Assembly (NCBI GenBank): GCA_964529305.1
Contig: CAZGUX010000046.1
Location: 1 to 64,000 of the forward strand
Source: CAZGUX01 sp964529305
Lineage (GTDB): Bacteria > Acidobacteriota > Terriglobia > Bryobacterales > Bryobacteraceae
Reading direction: 5' to 3'
Length of the DNA: 64,000 nucleotides
Below, one piece after another: positions 33,229 to 42,357 of the stretch. Positions within the stretch are counted from its first letter, which is position 1; each line of letters begins with the position of its first letter. Below the pieces are notes generated by a model. The model did not search any database. It had not been told where the DNA came from and saw nothing but the letters and a program-made list of their open reading frames with translations. The translations under genes were made by a program, and so were the position numbers.

Positions 33229-34737
33229 TTAGGCCAGGAGCGCCTTCACTACCCGTGCCGGCTCCACTCCCGTGAGGCGTGCGTCCAGGCCCTGGTGCTT
33301 GTAGACGAAGCGCTCGTGATCGATGCCGAAGCAGTGGAGAAGCGTTGCCTGGAAATCGCGGACATGGACGGGATCGCGAACGATGTTGTAGGAAAACTCG
33401 TCCGTTTCGCCGTGCACGACTCCGCCCTTGATGCCGCCCCCGGCGACCCAGGACGAAAAGCATCTCGGATGATGATCGCGGCCGTAGTCGGTGGGGGTCA
33501 GTTTCCCTTGAGAATAGATCGTCCGTCCAAACTCGCCGCCGAAGATCACCAGGGTGTCCTTCAACATCCCACGCGACTTCAGATCCGTCAGTAGCGCGTA
33601 GCAGGCCCGGTCGACATCCTTGCACATCGCGGGCAGCACGTCGGGGAGATCCCGGTGCACGTCCCACCCGCGCTGGTAAATCTGCACGAACCGCACACCG
33701 CGCTCCACCAGCCGCCGCGCCATCAGGCAGGAGTGGGCGAAGGTGCCGCCTTTGCGCGAATCCTCCCCGTACAGAGTGAACATGCTCTCCGGTTCTTTGG
33801 AGAGATTGGTCAACTCGGGAACGGAAGACTGCATACGGTAAGCCATTTCATACTGAGCGATGCGCGCGCGGGTCTCCGGGTCGCCGGTCTTCTCGTGCTG
33901 GATCTGGTTCATCTCCGAAAGCGCATCCAGCATTCGGCGCCGGACCTCGGGCAGGACTCCGTCTGGATTCTTGATGAACAGCACCGGTTCCTGGCCCGAT
34001 CGCAGGGCGACCCCGGCGTATTTGGCCGAGAGGAATCCGGAACTCCACAGCTTGGCGGAAATGGCCTGCACGCCCGCCTTGGGGTGCGAGTGCGAGGCAT
34101 TGAGAACGACGAAGGTCGGCAGATCCTGATTCATCGAGCCCAACCCGTAGGCAATCCACGACCCGACGCAAGGCCGTCCGGCGATCTGCTGGCCGGTCTG
34201 AATGAACGTGATGGCGGGCTCGTGGTTGATCGCCTCCGTGTGCATGCCGCGGATAATGGAAATGTCGTCCACCATCTTCGCCGTCCACGGGAGCAACTCG
34301 GACACCCAGGCTCCGGACTGGCCGTGTTGCTGGAACTGGAAGATCGACGGCGCGATCGGGAACCGGCTTTGCCCCGACGTCATCGTGGTCAGGCGCTGGC
34401 CGCGGCGGATCGACTCGGGCAGATCCTTGTCGTACTGCTCCTTCATCGCCGGCTTGTAGTCGAACAGATCCATCTGCGGGGGCGCACCCACCATGTGAAG
34501 GTAGATGGCGCGCTTCGCCGTGGGCGCGAAGTGCGGCAGGCCGGGTAATCCCCCTCGAGCTTCGGCTCTCGCCGTCGCGCCACGAGACTCCTCGCCGAAC
34601 AGGGTGGCCAGAGCCGCGACGCCCAATCCGCGGGCGCCCCGGCCGAAGAACTGCCGCCGGGTCTCCGCCAATACCGACTCGGTCACGTGAGCCTCGGACG
34701 GCTCGAGAGCTTGGGGATCGAGGATCAGGGGCTTCAT
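33229..34737 (-). CDS. Tat-exported DUF1501 protein, second copy
   Basis: A 502-residue protein, 11 bases downstream of the second DUF1549/DUF1553 gene. A twin-arginine signal (TRRQFFGRGARGLGVAALATL) starts near residue 26 after an unusual 25-residue leader. DUF1501 blocks: YLHMVGAPPQMDLFDYKP, HGQSGAWVSELLPW, RGMHTEAINHEPAITFI, YQRGWDVH, and VIFGGEFGRT, then DHHPRCFSSWVAGGG. It differs from the 26242 copy by insertions and shares about the same order of motifs. Same inferred role: periplasmic partner of the PSD1 protein, probably in carbohydrate breakdown. Confidence 0.9.
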   Translation of the reverse strand: MKPLILDPQALEPSEAHVTESVLAETRRQFFGRGARGLGVAALATLFGEESRGATARAEARGGLPGLPHFAPTAKRAIYLHMVGAPPQMDLFDYKPAMKEQYDKDLPESIRRGQRLTTMTSGQSRFPIAPSIFQFQQHGQSGAWVSELLPWTAKMVDDISIIRGMHTEAINHEPAITFIQTGQQIAGRPCVGSWIAYGLGSMNQDLPTFVVLNASHSHPKAGVQAISAKLWSSGFLSAKYAGVALRSGQEPVLFIKNPDGVLPEVRRRMLDALSEMNQIQHEKTGDPETRARIAQYEMAYRMQSSVPELTNLSKEPESMFTLYGEDSRKGGTFAHSCLMARRLVERGVRFVQIYQRGWDVHRDLPDVLPAMCKDVDRACYALLTDLKSRGMLKDTLVIFGGEFGRTIYSQGKLTPTDYGRDHHPRCFSSWVAGGGIKGGVVHGETDEFSYNIVRDPVHVRDFQATLLHCFGIDHERFVYKHQGLDARLTGVEPARVVKALLA

Positions 34738-34748
34738 GCGGACTTCTC

Positions 34749-37700
34749 CTATTTCACGAGGACTTCATCGAGGTTCATGAGTTGGTTGGCGACCATCGTC
34801 ATCGCCGCGAGTTCGGGCGCAGGCAGCGAAGGGTCGGCCTTCGACTCGCCTTGCGCGATCAGCGTGCGCGCTTCATTCAGCTTCGAGTCGTACACGCGAA
34901 GATAATCCTGGTAAGCCTTTCGCGCCACCGTTCGCTCCCGCTCGTCGAGCGTGCGGGCCACCAGACGCATCGACAGATGATCCATCTGGCGGTCGACATT
35001 GCCGGGCGCGGCGAGCAGAGCGCGCTGGGCCAGGTTCCGCGCCGCCTCGATGAACTGCACGTCATTCATGGTCACCAGCGCCTGCAGCGGAGTGTTGGTG
35101 CGCTCACGGCGAACGGTACAGTTCTCCCGTGTGGGCGCGTTCAGAATATCCATGGCGGCGGGCGGGGCGCTACGCTTCCAGAACGAATACAGCGAGCGCC
35201 GGTACAGGTTCCGTCCGGAGTCCGCCCGGTAGAAGCGGGTATTGGAGCTGAACATCGCGACGGATTCCCACACGCCATCCGGCTGATAAGGCTTCACGGA
35301 AGGGCCGCCGATCACCGGCGTCAGCAGTCCGCTCGCGGCCAATGCGTAGTCGCGCACCATCTCGGCATCCATGCGGAACCGGGGGCCCCGCGAGAGCAGG
35401 CGGTTCTCCGGGTCCTTCTCGAGCTTCAGCGGCGTCGCCACCGCGGCCTGGCGATAAGCGGCCGAGGTCACGATCAGCTTGTAGAACTTCTTCACGTCCC
35501 AGCCGTTCTCGCGAAACTCCACGGCCAGCCAGTCGAGCAGTTCCGGATGCGAGGGCGCTTCCCCCTGCGAGCCGAAGTCGTCAGCCGTCCTGACGATCCC
35601 GGCGCCGAAGATCTCCTGCCAGAAACGGTTTACCGCCACGCGCGACGTGAGCGGATGGTTCGGATCCGTCAGCCACCGGGCCAGCCCCATGCGATTGCGA
35701 GGCGCGGCGGAGGGCATCGGCGGAAGAACGGATGGAGTGCTTGCCTCTACCTTGTCGCGCGGTTGGTCGTACATGCCGCGGAACAGCACGTTGGCATACG
35801 CCTTGCCCGGTTTCTCGTGCTGGACGTGGGTCACCGCGCCGCGCCGCGCGATGGCCAGTCTCTCGGCGCGAAGGGCGTGCGATTGCACGGCCAGATCCAT
35901 ATAGTCGGCGCTCTCGCGATTGAAGTAATAGCGCCGGAACCCGTCGCGTTCCCGGGCGGTCAGAGCGGAAGGCTCCTTGGTACGCGCCAGGTCGAGAGCC
36001 GGCCACTCGGCAAGAATGGCCGCCTCCTCCGCGGAAAGCACGCGACCGTAGACGCGCAAATCGGCTACGGCACCGCCGTCTAAATAGCGCCCTCCCTGGG
36101 CGCCCACCTGCAGAGGAGCGAAACTCCGGATCTCCCCCATCAACCGCGCTCCCTCGCCGCCGCCTTCCGTCGCCGCTTCCTTGCCGTCGACAAACAGCCG
36201 CAGGCTCGACGGCACGCGGTTGCCGTCATAACTGAACGCCATGTGGTACCAACTCGCGGGCTTCAACCGGTCGATGATGTTGCCTCGCACCACCAACACC
36301 CGGCCCGCCTGACCGGTGAGCCGCAGAATGGGCGTGCGCCGCGTCATTTCGAACGTCCAGCCCCGGCCCTTACTCTGGGGATCGGTTTGACTGGCAACCA
36401 CGAAGCTGTCTTCGCCGAAAGGAAGGTAGAACCAGACCGAGAGGGAAAACGGCCGGTCCGCGGTGATCCCATCCAGGTTCGGCAGGTCCAGAAACCCCTT
36501 GCCGGAGAAGTGGAGAGCCTTCCGCCCTTCGAGGTGAGCCTTTCCCACCGAGACGCCTTCGCGCAATGACAACGGCACTGGACGGTTTTTCACCAGAAGC
36601 CTCGGAGCATCGCCCTCAACGGTCAACGCCAGCAACTCGTCGGCGGGTTCCAGTGGGGAACTGACAGACCGGCGGTCCTTTCCATCCAGCCATTTGACGA
36701 AGTCGGCCTCGCCGGCGCTCCGCGCCGCCTTCATGCGTGCCTTCAGCTTCTCTTCTTCCGTCTGGATTTGATTCCAGCGATCGAGATCCTCGGGTTTCGG
36801 CACCACGATGGAAGGCGGCGTATCCCAGATGTTCCCGTCCAGGGGTCCTTGCGTGGTGTTGCGGAAGAACGCCGCCATCGAATAGAAGTCGCGCTGTGAG
36901 ATCGGATCGAACTTGTGGTCGTGGCAGGTTGCGCAGCCAAGCGTCAACCCGAGGAAGACCGAACCAGTGGTGTCGACCCGGTCCTTGGCGTAGATGGCCG
37001 CGATTTCGTCGGCGATGGCGCCATCCTCGTTCGTGGTCGCGTTGCAGCGATGGAACCCGGTCGCGATTAGTTGGTCCATCGACCGGTTCGGAATCAGGTC
37101 GCCGGCAACCTGCTCGGTGACGAACTGATCATAGGGAAGGTTGCGGTTGTAGGCGTTGATAACCCAGTCCCGATAGGGCCACATTTCCCGGTAGTTGTCC
37201 AGATGAACGCCGTGCGTGTCCGCGTAGCGCGCGGCATCCAGCCAATAGCGGCCCCGATGCTCGCCCCACTGCTTCGACGCAAGGAGACGGTCCACGTAGC
37301 TCTCGTAGGCTTGCGGGGACTTGTCGTTCACAAAGGCATCGACGGCCTCCGGCCTTGGCGGCAGACCCGTCAGATCCAGGGAGGCGCGCCGCGACAGCGT
37401 GCGACGGTCGGCTTCGAGTGCAGGCTGCAAACCCGCGGCCTCCAGCCGGGCGAGTACGAACCGGTCGATCGGGTTGCGCACCCAGCGGACGTTCCGGACC
37501 GCGGGTAACGGGGGCCGTACCGGCGCGGCGAATGCCCAATGCTCTTTCCAGGGCGCGCCCTGCTCGATCCATCGGCGGATCAGATCCTTCTGGGCGTTCG
37601 TGAGACTCCGCTTGGAATGCGCGGGCGGCATCAGGCGTGAACTGTCTCCCGAGGCGATCCTCTGATAGAGAAGGCTCGCGGAGGGATTCCCGGGCACGAT

Positions 37701-37955
37701 GGGCGAGCCGGACTTGCGGGCGCCAAACGCACCCTCTTTGGTATCCAGCCGCAGATCCATGAGGCGTGTGGCTTTGTCGGGCCCATGGCAGAAAAAGCAA
37801 TTGTCGGAGAGGATCGGCCGGATCTCGCGTTGGAAGTCGATGGCCCGTCCTTTTTGCGCCGTAACCGCGGTGGGCTTGGGTACGGATGCCGGCGGTTGGG
37901 CGCCGCTGTCACTGACAAATAGGGAGCCCACCGCGGCCGCCGCTACCAGACACAC
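34749..37955 (-). CDS. DUF1549/DUF1553 (PSD1) protein with an inserted LamG/concanavalin-like domain
   Basis: A 1068-residue secreted cytochrome-like protein. I place the start at GTG 37955; the open frame runs 102 codons further but through a palindromic repeat. A CTG about 11 codons upstream would give a better-charged signal peptide, so the start is uncertain. Order: CxxCH (CFFCHGPDKA, residues 53-57), DUF1549 with a second CxxCH (CATCHDHKFDP, near 341), a LamG-like domain (KALHFSGKGFLDLP, PFSLSVWFYLPFG, about 460-620), then DUF1553 (NRFWQEIFGAG, NTPLQALVTMND). The LamG insertion suggests carbohydrate binding. It pairs with the downstream DUF1501 gene. Confidence 0.87.
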   Translation of the reverse strand: MCLVAAAAVGSLFVSDSGAQPPASVPKPTAVTAQKGRAIDFQREIRPILSDNCFFCHGPDKATRLMDLRLDTKEGAFGARKSGSPIVPGNPSASLLYQRIASGDSSRLMPPAHSKRSLTNAQKDLIRRWIEQGAPWKEHWAFAAPVRPPLPAVRNVRWVRNPIDRFVLARLEAAGLQPALEADRRTLSRRASLDLTGLPPRPEAVDAFVNDKSPQAYESYVDRLLASKQWGEHRGRYWLDAARYADTHGVHLDNYREMWPYRDWVINAYNRNLPYDQFVTEQVAGDLIPNRSMDQLIATGFHRCNATTNEDGAIADEIAAIYAKDRVDTTGSVFLGLTLGCATCHDHKFDPISQRDFYSMAAFFRNTTQGPLDGNIWDTPPSIVVPKPEDLDRWNQIQTEEEKLKARMKAARSAGEADFVKWLDGKDRRSVSSPLEPADELLALTVEGDAPRLLVKNRPVPLSLREGVSVGKAHLEGRKALHFSGKGFLDLPNLDGITADRPFSLSVWFYLPFGEDSFVVASQTDPQSKGRGWTFEMTRRTPILRLTGQAGRVLVVRGNIIDRLKPASWYHMAFSYDGNRVPSSLRLFVDGKEAATEGGGEGARLMGEIRSFAPLQVGAQGGRYLDGGAVADLRVYGRVLSAEEAAILAEWPALDLARTKEPSALTARERDGFRRYYFNRESADYMDLAVQSHALRAERLAIARRGAVTHVQHEKPGKAYANVLFRGMYDQPRDKVEASTPSVLPPMPSAAPRNRMGLARWLTDPNHPLTSRVAVNRFWQEIFGAGIVRTADDFGSQGEAPSHPELLDWLAVEFRENGWDVKKFYKLIVTSAAYRQAAVATPLKLEKDPENRLLSRGPRFRMDAEMVRDYALAASGLLTPVIGGPSVKPYQPDGVWESVAMFSSNTRFYRADSGRNLYRRSLYSFWKRSAPPAAMDILNAPTRENCTVRRERTNTPLQALVTMNDVQFIEAARNLAQRALLAAPGNVDRQMDHLSMRLVARTLDERERTVARKAYQDYLRVYDSKLNEARTLIAQGESKADPSLPAPELAAMTMVANQLMNLDEVLVK

Positions 37956-37992
37956 AACGCCTCGGGCCGGGGTCGAACGAGTGAACTTCAGT

Positions 37993-38185
37993 GAGCCGCG
38001 GGCGTGAGCGAGCGGTGGCGAGGCGTTTCTGCCGGTGAAGAGCCACCGCTCGCTCAGGGGCTGTGAAAAAATCGGGGACAGCCACCCCGCTTCTCGATCA
38101 GCGTTTCCTGCAAGATCAACGAGTTGTGGTCGAGAAACGGGGTGACCGCCCCCAATTTTTTCACGCCTTCTCACGCTCGCGGCTC
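37993..38185. repeat. Nested palindromic intergenic element with terminal inverted repeats (MITE-like)
   Basis: A 193-base element fills most of the 362-base gap. Its ends are 16-base inverted repeats (37993-38008 and 38170-38185; 15 of 16 match; core GAGCCGCG-GCGTGAG). Inside are two further palindromes: perfect 15-base arms (38005-38019 and 38042-38056) and 34-base arms (38063-38096 and 38131-38164; 29 of 34 match, the mismatches mostly G-U compatible). No transposase is present. Terminal repeats plus strong secondary structure are typical of MITE or REP-type elements moved in trans. The remainder of the gap holds nothing I recognise. Confidence 0.7.
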
Positions 38186-38317
38186 GAAAGAAAATGCGGT
38201 GTCGAGCAGAATTCGCGGGGTTTTTCCGGCTGACGGAGCCGACCTTCTCAAGATCTGCCATAGCTTTCTCAGCAAAACATGAAGATTCATCCAGCGTATC
38301 GCAAGAACACCAAGTTC

Positions 38318-39196
38318 TTAGGGGCGTCCCGCCCGAGACGCCTGCGCAGCCCCCAAGGATCCAACGGCGGAGGCGGCCTCCCGTGTCTCTTTGGCCTGCA
38401 TCGGCGGAGGCGCCTGCACCTGAATCACGACCGCTTCACCTGGGCCCTGGTTTTCCACCTTCAGCTTCTGCGCCCCGGAAAGAAATACGGCTTCCCGCTC
38501 CCCGGCTTGATGGCGCGCGCCTTTTGAATGCACGGTCAGCGAGCCCTTCCAGACGAACAACAACTGCTCCCCATCTTTGCCCACCGAGGCCGGAAAGGAT
38601 TCGCCCGGGCGCAGTTTGCGGTGCGCCACGGCCCCGCGCTTCGACCCCATCCCCGGATGCGTGAAGAAGCCGTTCTGGTTGCCGAAGTCCACGATCTTCA
38701 CGACGCCCGGTGTGATCACTCCCTTGGGTGGCGCGGCGCCGGGGCGGGACGAGTCTCGCGCGCCGGTGTACAGCACCAGGTCCGGCGGGCACTGGAAACT
38801 GATCGAAACCGTACCCGCGCCGGTCGTGATCGTCCCGTGAATCTGGCCCGCGGGAACGAACACCGCCTGGCCGGTCAGGACCGGTTTCCGCGAGTCGCCC
38901 TGCCGGAGGTCCATCTGGCCCTGGAGGACCATAAACGTATCGTCGGACTCGTCGTGGACGTGTTGCGCAAACTCATGTCCGGGCTCGGAGGTGGAGTAGT
39001 TCAACGTCAGCTTCTTGGCGCCCATGCCGGGATGAACAACGCGGTACGCGGTTACCGCGCCCATCCGGAACGTCAGGCCGTCCGACACCTTCAGGACGCG
39101 GAGGGTCCCGGGTTCATCCGCGCCTTTCGCGATGAGGGCGATCAGGCTGCATGCAAGCAGTCCCGGGAGTAAATAAGAAAAGCCGCTTTTCCGCAA
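38318..39196 (-). CDS. Exported bicupin protein
   Basis: A 292-residue protein with an N-terminal signal or anchor (SGFSYLLPGLLACSLIALIAKG). It has two cupin barrels. The first (about 70-150) has the metal-binding pattern HEFAQHVHDESDDTFMVL...GQIHGTI, retaining two His, an acidic residue and a late His. The second (about 180-265) includes GESFPASVGKDGEQLLFV, where the His ligands are lost, so it is likely structural. A disordered Ala/Gly tail follows. It might be a sugar isomerase-like or binding protein of unknown substrate. It ends 27 bases after the sialidase-like gene in the same direction. Confidence 0.75.
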   Translation of the reverse strand: MRKSGFSYLLPGLLACSLIALIAKGADEPGTLRVLKVSDGLTFRMGAVTAYRVVHPGMGAKKLTLNYSTSEPGHEFAQHVHDESDDTFMVLQGQMDLRQGDSRKPVLTGQAVFVPAGQIHGTITTGAGTVSISFQCPPDLVLYTGARDSSRPGAAPPKGVITPGVVKIVDFGNQNGFFTHPGMGSKRGAVAHRKLRPGESFPASVGKDGEQLLFVWKGSLTVHSKGARHQAGEREAVFLSGAQKLKVENQGPGEAVVIQVQAPPPMQAKETREAASAVGSLGAAQASRAGRP

Positions 39197-39223
39197 GTTA
39201 TTCTCCTCCGTTCTAAAGACCTG

Positions 39224-40900
39224 TCACCGCGGTATCCGCGCCGTTTCGGGAGTCAGCCCTTTGGGCCCCACCCGGATAAACTGCGCTCGTACCGGCCCCT
39301 CGAATGAGTCCATGTACGCCAGGAAAATCAGATTCGGCTCGACCTCCTCCATATCGCCCATGGCCCAAATCGAGGAATCGACGAAGGCGCCTTCGTCCCA
39401 GGTTTTGCCGTCGTCGTAGCTCGAGTGAATCGTGATGCCCGGAAAGCGAGTTGCGATCATGAGAGTGCCCTCCGCGGTTCGCATCATTGGCAGTGGGGCA
39501 TAGCCGGGAAACGGACCCCGAACCGCCGGGCCCCAGGTCTTGCCGCCATCCTCCGACCACGATTCCCACATCCAGGGAGAGTAAATCGGCCGAGTCAGCG
39601 AGACGATCCGGCCGTCCCGCGTCTCCGCTCCAACCGCTTCGGTCAGGTCGAGGTTGCCCTCGTATTGAGGCGAATTCGGAGGCCACGGCGGATTGGCGTC
39701 CAGATTCACAGGCGGCGACCACGAGCGGCCGCCATCCGTCGACCGTGTCGAAAACGCCGAAGTGTGGATCGCGCCCCAGGTCAGGACGTTCAGCCCTTTC
39801 TGCGTCGACGAGTGTCCACCGATCAGGAACAGGACGATCGTGCCGTCTTTCAATTGAATCGTGTAATTGCCCCCGAGCGTCTTGGGATCCTTGGGGAAGG
39901 GGCCGTCCCAGCGGGCCTTTTCAGCCTTGGACCAGGTTCGTCCATCGTCGCGGGACTCGAGACGCCAAATCTCGTTGGCGGTCGGGAGCGTGGTTTCGTG
40001 AGGGGGCGTTCCTGTCTTGATGGCGATCAGGCTGCCGTCCTTCAGGGTCAACAGCTCACAGCCCGTCAACTCCGGCCGCACCTCCGGTTTGGACCAAGTA
40101 CGGCCCTTATCGGTTGAACGCGCCAGAACCGTCGCGTTGCCCGGCTCGCGCGGGTCGACCATAGCCTTTCGCCGGGTGGTGTTCATCAGCATCAGGAGCG
40201 TGCCGTTGCGAGTCAGGGTCAGCGAGGGCCGGTGCTGCCATCCGAGTTCGGGCGCGGCCACCGGGACGAACCAGGTCTTGGGGAACTTTACGTTCTCGTT
40301 CCAGCTGGTTTCAGGCAGCGCCTTTGCGTCGACGCGGAGGTTCCGCATCTCGAATTGGGTGAAGCCCGCCAGGCCGATGCGGCCCGGAGCGAGAAAGGTA
40401 CGATCGCGGACCGTGAACGCCTCAAAACCGTTGACGAAGAGCCGGAACTCGTCGCCGGAGACCTGCAGCTTCACCCTCTTCCACAGGCCCAGGTTGCTCG
40501 GCACTCGCTGCACCAACGCCAGCTTGACGAAGCGAAGGTAGCCCGTGCCATCGGAGACGGAGAGGGCTGCCCAGAAGTGCTGGGCGCGGTACTGCTGGCC
40601 TCCGTTGGGGAAGTGAATCAGGTAGAAGTGAGCCGGGTCCTGGGCCCGGATGATCAATCCGGCATCCGCGTGGTTGGTGGCAATCCGGAAGTCGAATTCG
40701 GCGGTCAGGTCGCCGTAGGAGGCGCCCCGGCGGAACGAGTAGTAGTAGTCGGCCCGCGCGGCCGGCGGCTTGATGACGTCCCCTTCCTGTTTCCAGGCGC
40801 CGTTGACAGAGTGCCACTCCGCCGGGCTCCCGACGTCTACCCGCGCGGGGGCGGCCCCAAGCAAAACCGGGACAGCCAGGCTCAGAAACAGGTTCTTCAT
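39224..40900 (-). CDS. Exported BNR-repeat (sialidase-fold) protein with an N-terminal lectin-like domain
   Basis: ATG 40900 gives 558 residues with a signal peptide (MKNLFLSLAVPVLLGAAPA). Residues about 20-190 resemble a DUF1080/concanavalin-type domain (YYYSFRRGASYGDLTAEFDFRI). The rest is a six-bladed sialidase propeller with five Asp-boxes: STDKGRTW, SRDDGRTW, STDGGRSW, SEDGGKTW and SYDDGKTW. A full Arg-triad typical of true sialidases is not evident, so I call it sialidase-like; it may be another exo-glycosidase or a non-catalytic propeller. It is cotranscribed with the bicupin. Confidence 0.82.
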   Translation of the reverse strand: MKNLFLSLAVPVLLGAAPARVDVGSPAEWHSVNGAWKQEGDVIKPPAARADYYYSFRRGASYGDLTAEFDFRIATNHADAGLIIRAQDPAHFYLIHFPNGGQQYRAQHFWAALSVSDGTGYLRFVKLALVQRVPSNLGLWKRVKLQVSGDEFRLFVNGFEAFTVRDRTFLAPGRIGLAGFTQFEMRNLRVDAKALPETSWNENVKFPKTWFVPVAAPELGWQHRPSLTLTRNGTLLMLMNTTRRKAMVDPREPGNATVLARSTDKGRTWSKPEVRPELTGCELLTLKDGSLIAIKTGTPPHETTLPTANEIWRLESRDDGRTWSKAEKARWDGPFPKDPKTLGGNYTIQLKDGTIVLFLIGGHSSTQKGLNVLTWGAIHTSAFSTRSTDGGRSWSPPVNLDANPPWPPNSPQYEGNLDLTEAVGAETRDGRIVSLTRPIYSPWMWESWSEDGGKTWGPAVRGPFPGYAPLPMMRTAEGTLMIATRFPGITIHSSYDDGKTWDEGAFVDSSIWAMGDMEEVEPNLIFLAYMDSFEGPVRAQFIRVGPKGLTPETARIPR

Positions 40901-40967
40901 TCCGTCGTGCACCTTCATCAGACTATCAACTCGGGAAGTCTTCTTCGCGATGCCTTGGCCAGGCGCT

Positions 40968-42071
40968 CTACTGCCGGGCGGCGCGGATTTCCGCGTTTAC
41001 CAGGGACTTCCGGAACTCATCGAATTTCACGTTCTTCACCACCAGGTAACACGCCCGATCGTCGGCAAACTGCCGGATGCCAAAAAACACCGGAATCCGA
41101 AGGCTGGCCGACGGCGACGCCTCCACAGGCTCCGCGCCGGTTTCGGCCCGCGGCCAGGTCAGCCGGCCGCCATCGTCAAACACCTTCACGTCGGCGGGAG
41201 CAAACGGGAGCGACACGTGCAGCCGGGGATCCACCAGGTGCGCCCGGGCCTTCGCGTACAACGCCATCTGCCGGCCATCGGCGAGTTCCCACAGGTACAG
41301 CCGCACGTCATTGGCAAGCGAGACCCGTTCCCGCAGTTTGGCCGTGCGCAGCAGCGGCATCCCGCTCACGGACAGGTCAAAGTCGTTCTCGATCGGCTCG
41401 GCCAGCCCGAGATAATGAGGCACCATCGCCTTCCAGGTCATCGCGCACTGCTCAAAACCTTCGCCGAACGCCACGGTCTTGACGGTCTTGGGGTCGTACC
41501 GCAGATTCCGCTTGCGGAACTCGGTGCTGATCTCCTCCGCGATCATGCGGTTGTAGAAAATCACTTCGAGAGCCATCGCGCTCCACTTGTCGTCATTCCG
41601 GCGGACGGTCTCCAGCAATTCGTCGGCAAGCTGCAACCGGGCATTCGGCGGAAGCAGGGTCCGGTAGTCGACCTTGGTGTTGCCCGAGGGGCTTTCCGAC
41701 CGGATCACCAGGACCCGTGGGCCCAGAGTCATTTCAGCGAAGCGAATCAACTCGCGCATCGCGGGCTTGTCGCCGATGGGGTAGAGGATCATCGCCTCGT
41801 CGGGCCGCATCCGTTCGATGTATTCTTTCTGCTTCTGATTCACGCGCCGCTCCCAGGCCAGGATGTCCTGGAACTCGCGCGCCTCATACCAGGCGCCGCG
41901 CCGCGCGTTTTCCACCGAGGTGATGTAGCCGTGCGCCGTGCCGTCACGGCCCAGGGCCAGGTCCCAGCAGACCGGATGGATCAGGAAGCTGATCTTGTTG
42001 ATCACGGTCGGCGCGGGTGCGCTTTGCCCGGCCGCGACGCCCGCGGCGAGAAGGAGAAGGAGCCACCTCAT
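40968..42071 (-). CDS. Exported protein of unknown function, 367 aa
   Basis: ATG 42071 gives 367 residues with a strong signal peptide (MRWLLLLLAAGVAAGQSA). The mature part has no family signature I know. Notable blocks are NKISFLIHPVCWDL, MILYPIGDKPAMREL, VLVIRSESPSGNTKVDY, SAMALEVIFYNRMIAEEIS and a C-terminal beta-rich half with LRIPVFFGIRQF. The first half looks like an alpha/beta domain and the second like a beta-sandwich. It stands upstream of the sialidase-like gene with a 67-base gap, so it could belong to the same unit. Confidence 0.6.
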   Translation of the reverse strand: MRWLLLLLAAGVAAGQSAPAPTVINKISFLIHPVCWDLALGRDGTAHGYITSVENARRGAWYEAREFQDILAWERRVNQKQKEYIERMRPDEAMILYPIGDKPAMRELIRFAEMTLGPRVLVIRSESPSGNTKVDYRTLLPPNARLQLADELLETVRRNDDKWSAMALEVIFYNRMIAEEISTEFRKRNLRYDPKTVKTVAFGEGFEQCAMTWKAMVPHYLGLAEPIENDFDLSVSGMPLLRTAKLRERVSLANDVRLYLWELADGRQMALYAKARAHLVDPRLHVSLPFAPADVKVFDDGGRLTWPRAETGAEPVEASPSASLRIPVFFGIRQFADDRACYLVVKNVKFDEFRKSLVNAEIRAARQ

Positions 42072-42314
42072 GAACCCTCCAGGGCGGCCAAGCCGCAGGA
42101 TCATCCTAGCTCAGGACATGCGGCCGGAACTTTGCATTTCTTAAGATATGCGATGATCCAACCGAGGCCCCACTCCGAGGCCAACCGCAAGGAAGGGCTT
42201 GAGGCCCGCCCGGTTGTAGCGGCCGGTTACTGCCCTGGGTTTTCCCCCTAGCGTAGCGGAAGCTAAATCGCGTGACTCCCCCTTTGCTCTATCAGTCTGG
42301 GGTTTGTTGACGAA

Positions 42315-42341
42315 GAGTACTTTTTGCTGTAAAGTCGACTC
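42315..42341. promoter_or_regulatory. Imperfect palindrome upstream of the beta-lactamase-like gene (possible operator)
   Basis: GAGTACTTT (42315-42323) and AAAGTCGACTC (42331-42341) are near-complementary half-sites separated by seven bases, 16 bases before the start codon at 42358 and just before the AGGAGG ribosome site. The layout is that of a repressor binding site. I cannot assign it to a regulator; BlaI-type sites also use spaced AT/GAC half-sites, but none is encoded here. Confidence 0.25.
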
Positions 42342-42357
42342 TGGAACAGGAGGAGAC

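Noticed and set aside
37956..38261. N-terminal extension of the second PSD1 protein by 102 codons
   Set aside because: The extension crosses the nested palindrome and lacks a signal peptide; a start near 37955 fits the family.
39224..40900. Assignment as a true sialidase
   Set aside because: Asp-boxes are present but the Arg triad, acid/base Asp and Tyr/Glu pair cannot be located; kept as sialidase-like only.
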